In this document: in pieces, positions 6,293 through 11,225 of the stretch | How positions within the stretch are numbered: position 1 is the stretch's first letter | Layout of the letters: the number at the start of each line of letters is the position of its first letter | Assembly (NCBI GenBank): GCA_045543635.1 | Contig: JAZQMT010000080.1 | Coordinates: 1 to 11,225, forward strand | From: SIG578 sp045543635 | GTDB taxonomy: Bacteria; Bacillota; Clostridia; Oscillospirales; Ruminococcaceae | DNA length: 11,225 nt | Direction: 5' to 3' | Notes under the pieces: generated by a model | Database searches by the model: none | Seen by the model: only the letters and a program-made list of their open reading frames with translations | Told to the model about the DNA's origin: nothing | Translations under genes and position numbers: made by a program

Positions 6293-7369
6293 ATGTTTCA
6301 AAAGTTAGGGCTTATTGCAGAAAAGTATGAGGCAATCAAAGAGAGTATTATAGATCCCGAAGTTATTTCGGATAATCAAAAATATGCTTCTCTCATGCGC
6401 GAGTATAAAACACTTTCGCCTATTGTAGAAAAATATGAGCAGTATTCGCGCTGTTACAATAATATGCAGGAAGCAAGAGAACTCTTAGATGCAGGTGGCC
6501 TTGATAAGGATTTTCGTGAAATGGTTCAGCAGGAGTTTGAGGAAAATCGTGATAAGCTAGAGGAGCTTTCGCAGGAGCTTAAAATTTTGCTTCTCCCCAA
6601 GGATCCTAATGACGAAAAGAATGTTATCGTTGAAATCAGAGGAGGAGCGGGTGGAGAAGAAGCGGCACTGTTTGCGGGTTCGCTTTTCCGAATGTATAGT
6701 ATGTATGCAGAAATGCGTGGTTGGAAAAGTGAGATACTCAATGAAAATCCCACTGAGCTTGGCGGATTTAAAGAAATAAGCTTTGGAATTGAGGGAGAGG
6801 GAGCATATTCCTGCCTAAAATTTGAAAGCGGCGTCCATAGGGTACAGCGTGTTCCTGAAACAGAGGCAGGAGGAAGAATTCACACCTCCACTGTTACCGT
6901 TGCTGTCCTTCCCGAAGTAGAGGATGTTGAGGTCGATATAAATCCCACCGATCTGCAAATCGACACCTATCGCTCGGGTGGAGCAGGCGGTCAGCATGTT
7001 AATAAAACGGAGTCTGCTATTCGTATCACTCATATTCCTTCAGGGCTTGTTGTAGAATGTCAGGACGAGCGCAGTCAGCACAAAAACAAGGATAAAGCAA
7101 TGAAAATTTTGCGTTCGAGGCTCTATGAGCTGAAACAAAGAGAGCAAAATGAAAAAATTGCGAGTGAACGTAAATTACAGGTTGGAACAGGGGATCGTTC
7201 CGAACGTATTCGCACTTATAATTTTCCTCAAGGCAGAGTTACCGATCATAGAATCGGACTTACCCTTTATAAAATTGAAAATATCATGAATGGTGATCTT
7301 ACTGAGATCATAGAAGCTCTTAATACTGCAGATCAGGCTGAAAAGCTTGCGATGTCAGCAGAGCAATAA
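6293..7369 (+). CDS. prfA: Peptide chain release factor 1
   Basis: Recognises UAA and UAG stop codons in the ribosomal A site and triggers peptide release. The 358-residue length is standard. The N-terminal coiled domain spans about 1-100. The codon-recognition PxT motif is PET at 188-190 (in HRVQRVPETEAGGRIHTS, as in Bacillus). The catalytic GGQ is at 232-234 inside SGGAGGQHVNKTESA. The basic KNKDKAM segment and RSERIRTYNFPQGRVTDHR mark the C-terminal domain. AAAAGGA (6273-6279) precedes the ATG by 13 bases. In many Firmicutes prfA is followed by prmC, which methylates the GGQ glutamine; here the next gene is tsaC/sua5 instead, so prmC must lie elsewhere. Confidence 0.97.
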   Translation: MFQKLGLIAEKYEAIKESIIDPEVISDNQKYASLMREYKTLSPIVEKYEQYSRCYNNMQEARELLDAGGLDKDFREMVQQEFEENRDKLEELSQELKILLLPKDPNDEKNVIVEIRGGAGGEEAALFAGSLFRMYSMYAEMRGWKSEILNENPTELGGFKEISFGIEGEGAYSCLKFESGVHRVQRVPETEAGGRIHTSTVTVAVLPEVEDVEVDINPTDLQIDTYRSGGAGGQHVNKTESAIRITHIPSGLVVECQDERSQHKNKDKAMKILRSRLYELKQREQNEKIASERKLQVGTGDRSERIRTYNFPQGRVTDHRIGLTLYKIENIMNGDLTEIIEALNTADQAEKLAMSAEQ

Positions 7370-7377
7370 AGAAGGGA
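7370..7377 (+). promoter_or_regulatory. Ribosome binding site pointing to an ATT start
   Basis: AGAAGGGA begins at the base after the prfA stop codon and ends 5 bases before ATT at 7383, an ideal distance. The only in-frame ATG (7347) lies inside prfA and has just a weak CAGG upstream. No in-frame GTG or TTG falls between the two. Confidence 0.6.
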
Positions 7378-7382
7378 TTTTT

Positions 7383-8414
7383 ATTAAAACTATTATAAAA
7401 GACGCATTTGACGCACAAAATGATATAGAAACAATAAAAGAGGCGGCACAAGTCATTCGAGAGGGCGGACTTGTAGGGTTTCCAACCGAGACAGTTTACG
7501 GACTTGGTGCTAACGCCCTTTGTGAAACTGCTGTAAAAAAGATATTTGAGGCTAAAGGCAGACCGCAGGATAACCCTCTTATTGTTCATGTGGACTCGTT
7601 TCAGATGATGCTTCCGCTGGTAAAAGGATTCGATGACCACGCAAAAAAGCTTGCCATGCGTTTTTGGCCGGGACCGCTTACCATTATTATGAAACGTAGC
7701 TCTAAGATACCTGATGTTGTTAGTGCAGGACTTTCCACGGTTGCTATTCGTATGCCTTCCGATCCAATCGCAAATGCGCTTATTCGTGAGGCAGGCGTTC
7801 CTATTGCTGCTCCGTCAGCAAACATTTCGGGCAGCCCCAGCCCCACAAGTGCAAAGCACGTTATTTGCGATTTGTCAGGCAGAGTTGATATGATAATTAA
7901 CTCACATAATTGCGATGTCGGAGTTGAGTCTACCGTTATTTCTCTTGCGGGTGAAAAGCCGCGCCTGCTTCGCCCCGGGTTTGTAACTCCTGAGGAGCTT
8001 GAGGAAGTTGTTGGTGAAATTGAAATAGACCGCGCGGTAAATCATAGCATTTCAAATGATGCGGTAGTAAATGCTCCGGGAATGAAATATAAGCATTATG
8101 CTCCCAAAGCAAAAGTTTATGTTGTAAGGGGAAGTTTCGAACAGTTTCGTGCATATATCTCTCAAAAAACTCAGCAAGGAACAGCTGCATTGTGTTTTAA
8201 TGGTGAAGGAGAAAAACTTGCGGTACCTTATGTTGAGTTTGGCGGAGAAGAGAACTCCAAAGAGCAGGCGGTGCGGCTGTTTGACGCATTGCGCCGTGTT
8301 GATGAAATGGGCGCTGAGGTAGTTTATGCGCGTTGTCCCAGCTGTAAAGGCGTTGGGCTTGCTGTTACAAACCGTCTCTTTAAAGCGGCGGGATTTGAGG
8401 TGATCGAGCTGTGA
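7383..8414 (+). CDS. tsaC: Threonylcarbamoyl-AMP synthase (Sua5/YwlC type), probable ATT start
   Basis: Makes threonylcarbamoyl-AMP from threonine, bicarbonate and ATP, the first step of the t6A37 modification of ANN-decoding tRNAs. With a start at 7383 the protein has 343 residues, close to Bacillus YwlC. The YrdC domain covers about 12-200: GGLVGFPTETVYGLGANA, KGRPQDNPL (58-66) and SANISGSPSPT (from 145). The linker APGMKYKHYAPKAKVYVV (231-248) and a Sua5 C-terminal domain follow, so this is the long form, not short TsaC. Start choice: family members usually begin M-K-T-x-I-I, which fits ATT at 7383 read as Met and followed by KTIIK; a good ribosome binding site precedes it. The alternative, ATG 7347, would add 12 residues and overlap prfA. 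The coaE start overlaps this gene's stop. Confidence 0.92.
   Translation: MKTIIKDAFDAQNDIETIKEAAQVIREGGLVGFPTETVYGLGANALCETAVKKIFEAKGRPQDNPLIVHVDSFQMMLPLVKGFDDHAKKLAMRFWPGPLTIIMKRSSKIPDVVSAGLSTVAIRMPSDPIANALIREAGVPIAAPSANISGSPSPTSAKHVICDLSGRVDMIINSHNCDVGVESTVISLAGEKPRLLRPGFVTPEELEEVVGEIEIDRAVNHSISNDAVVNAPGMKYKHYAPKAKVYVVRGSFEQFRAYISQKTQQGTAALCFNGEGEKLAVPYVEFGGEENSKEQAVRLFDALRRVDEMGAEVVYARCPSCKGVGLAVTNRLFKAAGFEVIEL
8397..8404 (+). promoter_or_regulatory. Ribosome binding site for coaE inside the preceding gene
   Basis: GAGGTGAT is a near-complete complement of the 16S rRNA 3' end and sits 6 bases ahead of GTG 8411. It decides the GTG start and indicates translational coupling, because stop and start share the bases GTGA. 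Confidence 0.8.
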
Positions 8415-8992
8415 TTATCGGGCTTACGGGACAAACCGGTGCGGGAAAATCGACCGTTTGTCATTCTTTTAAAGAAAAGGGGCTTGTTGTCATCGATTGC
8501 GATAAGGTTGCAAGAGAGGTAACGCAAAAGGGGAGCCGTACACTATCAGAGCTTTCCAAAGCCTTCGGTAATGAAATAATCCTTTCCGATGGTTCGCTCG
8601 ATCGCGCAGCTCTTGCACAGATAGCTTTTTCTTCTCCCGAGAAAACGAATTTACTTAACGCAATTACGCATCCGGCAATTCTTAATTCGCTAAAAGAAAA
8701 AATTGCAAAATATCCCAATGAAATACTTGTGCTTGATGCCCCCACGCTTTTGGAAAGCGGTGCCTACCGATTGTGTGATAAGATAATTGCTGTTGTGGCG
8801 GATGAAAATATCCGTAAACAGAGGATAATGCGGCGGGATAATCTTTCACAGCAGCAGGCTGAGCAACGTATGAAAGCGCAAAAGGATGATGCATTTTATG
8901 CACAGCATGCAGACGCAGTAATTTATAATAATCAAGACACATGCGATTTAGAAAAGACAATAGAGCAGGTGCTGAAAAAAATTGGAGTATAG
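8411..8992 (+). CDS. coaE: Dephospho-CoA kinase
   Basis: Catalyses the last step of coenzyme A synthesis: ATP-dependent phosphorylation of the 3'-hydroxyl of dephospho-CoA, in the cytoplasm. The 193-residue protein opens with the Walker A loop GQTGAGKST (7-15). It continues with VIDCDKVAREV, the family's ITHPAI segment, LDAPTLLESG and the lid-like RIMRRDNLSQQQAEQRM; all are CoaE signatures. Length is normal. It starts with GTG and overlaps the tsaC stop by four bases, implying translational coupling. The lytic transglycosylase gene follows after two bases. Confidence 0.95.
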   Translation: MIIGLTGQTGAGKSTVCHSFKEKGLVVIDCDKVAREVTQKGSRTLSELSKAFGNEIILSDGSLDRAALAQIAFSSPEKTNLLNAITHPAILNSLKEKIAKYPNEILVLDAPTLLESGAYRLCDKIIAVVADENIRKQRIMRRDNLSQQQAEQRMKAQKDDAFYAQHADAVIYNNQDTCDLEKTIEQVLKKIGV

Positions 8993-8994
8993 GT

Positions 8995-9561
8995 ATGACA
9001 AAGGCATTTAAGGTGTTTTATAAGCTAATGTATATTGTTTTGGCTGCAGCTGTGCTGATCGGTCTTGTTGTTTATTCTCAACGTATTTATCTTAAAAATG
9101 CTTACCCTGTTAAATATAGCGAGTTTGTAGAAAAATACTCTAGTGAGTATGAGCTTGACCCATATTTTATCTATGCTGTTATTCGAACAGAAAGCGATTT
9201 TAAGCAAACTGCAACATCCTCTATCGGTGCAAGGGGTCTCATGCAGGTCACTGAGGAAACCTTTGATTGGATAAAAGGTAGGTTGGGTGATAACGCCAGC
9301 ACTTTTGACAGTATGTATGAGCCTGAAACAGCCGTTCGTTACGGTGTATATTTGATTTCTTACCTTCGCGATGTACTGGGGGATGAGGAAAATGTTTTGT
9401 GTGGGTATCATGCAGGTGTTAATCGAGCCAAAGAATGGCTTTCTGATGAAAAGTATACTCAAAACGGAAATATTTTGACTGATAAGATACCCTATGGGGA
9501 TACACGTTTGTATGTGAATAAAGTGATGGAAACATATCGGATTTATTTAAAACTTTATTAG
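8995..9561 (+). CDS. Membrane-anchored lytic transglycosylase (SLT/GH23 family)
   Basis: Predicted to cleave peptidoglycan glycan strands outside the membrane, forming 1,6-anhydro-muropeptides. The 188-residue protein has an N-terminal membrane anchor (about 11-27) with a basic cytoplasmic start (MTKAFK) and no lipobox. An SLT domain follows: YFIYAVIRTESDFKQTATS with catalytic Glu66, GARGLMQVTEET (78-89), and CGYHAG (136-141) in place of the usual AYNAG. YGDTRLYVNKVMETY closes the domain. GGAG at 8984-8987 supports ATG 8995; an earlier in-frame ATG at 8941 lies inside coaE and lacks this support. The fold and size match the YjbJ/Slt70-tail class common in Clostridia. Its place in a translation and CoA operon is probably for growth-linked expression. 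Confidence 0.9.
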   Translation: MTKAFKVFYKLMYIVLAAAVLIGLVVYSQRIYLKNAYPVKYSEFVEKYSSEYELDPYFIYAVIRTESDFKQTATSSIGARGLMQVTEETFDWIKGRLGDNASTFDSMYEPETAVRYGVYLISYLRDVLGDEENVLCGYHAGVNRAKEWLSDEKYTQNGNILTDKIPYGDTRLYVNKVMETYRIYLKLY

Positions 9562-9571
9562 TAGTAAAGAT

Positions 9572-9578
9572 GGGAGAG
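9572..9578 (+). promoter_or_regulatory. Ribosome binding site that sets the aminopeptidase start
   Basis: GGGAGAG lies 6 bases ahead of ATG 9585. An in-frame ATG at 9570 is preceded only by TAAAG and overlaps this site, so 9585 is preferred. Confidence 0.65.
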
Positions 9579-9584
9579 AATAAT

Positions 9585-10985
9585 ATGGAAAAAACGGTAG
9601 GAGAAAAACTTATGGAGCAGCTTTTTTATAAAAAGAAACACGCTGCTGAAATTTTAACCGATGAGCAAATTGCACTTGCTTTTGACTTTTGCAAAGGCTA
9701 CCGCGAATTTTTAGACTATGCCAAAACAGAAAGACGTGCTGTTCAGTTTGCAGAAAAGCTTGCAAAAGAAAATGGTTTTGTTGAGTTTGTTGCCGGTACA
9801 AAATATAATAAAGGTGATAAGGTTTATAAAAATAATCGAGGAAAAGCGATTATTTTGGCGGTGATGGGAGAAAAACCTCTTTCTGAGGGGGTTAAAATTT
9901 CCGCTGCGCATATTGATTCTCCCCGCCTTGATTTAAAGCAGGTTCCTGTTTATGAGGATAGCGAAATAGCCTATTTTAAAACTCATTATTACGGCGGTAT
10001 TCGCAAATATCAGTGGCCCACTGTCCCTCTTGCGCTTTACGGAACGGTTATTCGTGCTGATGGTTCCTCGGTTGATGTTGCCATTGGTGATGGTGAGGAC
10101 GATCCGGTATTCTATGTTTCAGATCTGTTGCCGCACCTTGCACAAAATTATGCCAAGAAACCTATGGCTGAAGCAGTTGATGCAGAAAGTTTAAACCTTA
10201 TTGTTGGTTCCCTTCCTTTTCGTGATGATAAGGTTAGTGAAAAGGTAAAATTGAACCTTTTAAATATTCTCTTCGAGAAATATGGCATCACAGAAGCTGA
10301 CTTTCTTTCTGCGGAGTTAGAGGCGGTTCCCGCGTTTTGTTCGCGAGATATTGGCTTTGACCGTTCACTCATTGGTGCATATGGTCATGATGACCGTGTT
10401 TGCGCGTATCCGGCACTGATTGCTGCACTTGAATGTAAAGCTCCTGCATATACTACTGTTACTGTGCTTGCCGATAAGGAAGAAACAGGCAGTGAGGGAA
10501 ACACGGGCTTGGATTCTGCTTACCTGAAATATTTTATCGGTGACCTTGCGGCACCTTATAACCTTGCTGCAAGAGAGGTGCTCAGCAAGAGTGAATGTCT
10601 TTCTGCAGATGTTAATGCGGCATTTGACCCCAATTTTCCTGAGGTTTTTGAACGCAAAAACGCAAGTTTTATTAATTACGGTGTTGTCGTAACTAAATAT
10701 ACCGGTGCCAAAGGAAAATCCGGAACCTCGGATGCATCAGCAGAATATACCGGAAAAATCAGAAATCTTTTTGATAAAGAAAATGTTATTTGGCAATCCG
10801 GAGAATTGGGAAAGACAGATATTGGAGGCGGCGGAACAGTAGCAAAATATATTGCAGGGCTTGATGTTGATGTTATAGATGTCGGTGTTCCGGTTCTTTC
10901 TATGCATTCACCCTTCGAGGTCGTTTCCAAAATTGATGTCTATATGGCATACAAAGCTTTCTTTGTATTCTTTAATCAAAAGTAG
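9585..10985 (+). CDS. M18 family metallo-aminopeptidase
   Basis: A cytoplasmic zinc aminopeptidase of family M18 (aspartyl aminopeptidase / aminopeptidase I group) that trims N-terminal residues from peptides. It has 466 residues, normal for the family. Expected metal and catalytic residues are visible: His109 (SAAHIDSPRLDLKQ), the bridging Asp269 or 270 (GAYGHDDRVCAYPAL), Glu299/Glu300 (ADKEETGSEGNTG), Asp342 (LSADVNAAFDP) and His441 (SMHSPFEVVSK). The HDSPR-like and DDR motifs resemble the bacterial branch, often annotated as ApeA/ApeB; substrate preference cannot be told from sequence. It is the last gene of the operon, 23 bases after the lytic transglycosylase gene, and is followed at once by a strong terminator. 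Confidence 0.93.
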   Translation: MEKTVGEKLMEQLFYKKKHAAEILTDEQIALAFDFCKGYREFLDYAKTERRAVQFAEKLAKENGFVEFVAGTKYNKGDKVYKNNRGKAIILAVMGEKPLSEGVKISAAHIDSPRLDLKQVPVYEDSEIAYFKTHYYGGIRKYQWPTVPLALYGTVIRADGSSVDVAIGDGEDDPVFYVSDLLPHLAQNYAKKPMAEAVDAESLNLIVGSLPFRDDKVSEKVKLNLLNILFEKYGITEADFLSAELEAVPAFCSRDIGFDRSLIGAYGHDDRVCAYPALIAALECKAPAYTTVTVLADKEETGSEGNTGLDSAYLKYFIGDLAAPYNLAAREVLSKSECLSADVNAAFDPNFPEVFERKNASFINYGVVVTKYTGAKGKSGTSDASAEYTGKIRNLFDKENVIWQSGELGKTDIGGGGTVAKYIAGLDVDVIDVGVPVLSMHSPFEVVSKIDVYMAYKAFFVFFNQK

Positions 10986-11023
10986 CAAAAACAGGAGTGA
11001 TTATATAATCACTCCTGTTTTTG
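10986..11023. terminator. Perfect 38-bp palindromic bidirectional terminator
   Basis: Every base from 10986 to 11023 pairs with its mirror partner. The outer arms are CAAAAACAGGAGTGATTA and its exact complement, with an AT-rich centre. The A-run and T-run at the two ends make it work for both the M18 aminopeptidase gene (stop at 10985) and the converging MntP-like gene (stop at 11024-11026). Confidence 0.92.
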
Positions 11024-11225
11024 TTAAAGTGAAAAAACGTCATAAATAAATATCTTGACTCCTATTAAAATCAAAATAATGCCACCGATTATTGAGGCTT
11101 TATGGCGAAAAAGCCTGCTCAACTTTTTTCCGAGAAACATTCCTAATGCAGAGAGTAAAAATGTAGAAATGCCGATAATGATACAGTTTGTCAGTGCGAT
11201 GCTTGAGGAGGTTCCCATAACAGAA
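11024..11225 (-). CDS. mntP: MntP-like manganese efflux pump, C-terminal part (partial)
   Basis: Only about 66 C-terminal residues are in the window; the frame is open at the right edge and the gene starts outside. Two hydrophobic segments are visible: IALTNCIIIGISTFLLSALGM and, after a basic loop (GKKLSRLFRHK), IIGGIILILIGVKIFIYD. The order GxxLGKK...KASIIGGIILILIGxKI is the typical last third of MntP (DUF204), an inner-membrane Mn(II) exporter with six helices. The internal ATG at 11218 is just a Met within the protein. Related YtaF-type proteins share the fold, so the substrate is less sure than the family. No mn-riboswitch can be judged because the 5' end is missing. Confidence 0.75.
   Translation of the reverse strand, partial: SVMGTSSSIALTNCIIIGISTFLLSALGMFLGKKLSRLFRHKASIIGGIILILIGVKIFIYDVFSL

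Noticed and set aside
5954..6301. Minus-strand open frame of 115 codons near the S1 and DUF951 genes
   Set aside because: It runs antisense through the whole DUF951 gene and its promoter, and its translation has no family-like features.
8941..8994. Upstream start at 8941 for the lytic transglycosylase
   Set aside because: It lies inside coaE, lacks a ribosome binding site, and would put a charged 18-residue stretch ahead of the membrane anchor.
9025..9462. Minus-strand open frame of 145 codons
   Set aside because: It is the antisense shadow of the lytic transglycosylase gene, whose motifs are clear on the plus strand.

Overview
The window looks like a chromosomal segment of a low-GC, endospore-forming member of the Clostridia. 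The evidence is a Clostridium-type cortex-lytic (SleC-like) locus, AGGAGG-like ribosome binding sites ahead of most genes, and a Firmicutes-style housekeeping operon (DUF951, prfA, tsaC/sua5, coaE). An Oscillospiraceae/Ruminococcaceae-like gut anaerobe is plausible, but I cannot name a species. No rRNA, tRNA, CRISPR array, insertion sequence or prophage was seen. No gene-free stretch exceeds 300 bases; the longest is 193 bases.

Region 1 (1-2718, + strand) holds three adjacent genes for spore cortex or cell-wall functions. The first is cut by the window start. It has a PMQQ/PMQP tetrapeptide repeat tract followed by a globular domain that resembles, from memory, the N-terminal pro-region of SleC. 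The second encodes a SpoIID/LytB-like lytic domain plus three peptidoglycan-binding repeats, matching the mature part of SleC. The third, with a TTG start, carries only two peptidoglycan-binding repeats. The pro-region and the enzyme region therefore appear as separate genes. A hairpin terminator that can work in both directions closes the cluster.

Region 2 (2717-4938) is a divergent pair: a LysR-type regulator on the minus strand and an alanine dehydrogenase-family gene on the plus strand. The 129-base gap holds two face-to-face promoters and two inverted repeats. Relative to the alanine dehydrogenase promoter, the repeats are centred near -65 and -28, as in classical LysR-regulated genes. 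One also covers the regulator's own -10 and start region, and the other overlaps its -35.

Region 3 (4963-5886, - strand) is a three-S1-domain RNA-binding protein.

Region 4 (6020-11023, + strand) is a compact likely operon: DUF951 mini-protein, release factor 1, threonylcarbamoyl-AMP synthase, dephospho-CoA kinase, a membrane-anchored lytic transglycosylase and an M18 aminopeptidase. Gaps are short and one junction overlaps by four bases. The threonylcarbamoyl-AMP synthase gene seems to begin at an ATT codon. A perfect 38-base palindrome ends the operon.

Region 5 (11024-11225, - strand) is the C-terminal end of a MntP-like manganese efflux pump, cut by the window end.
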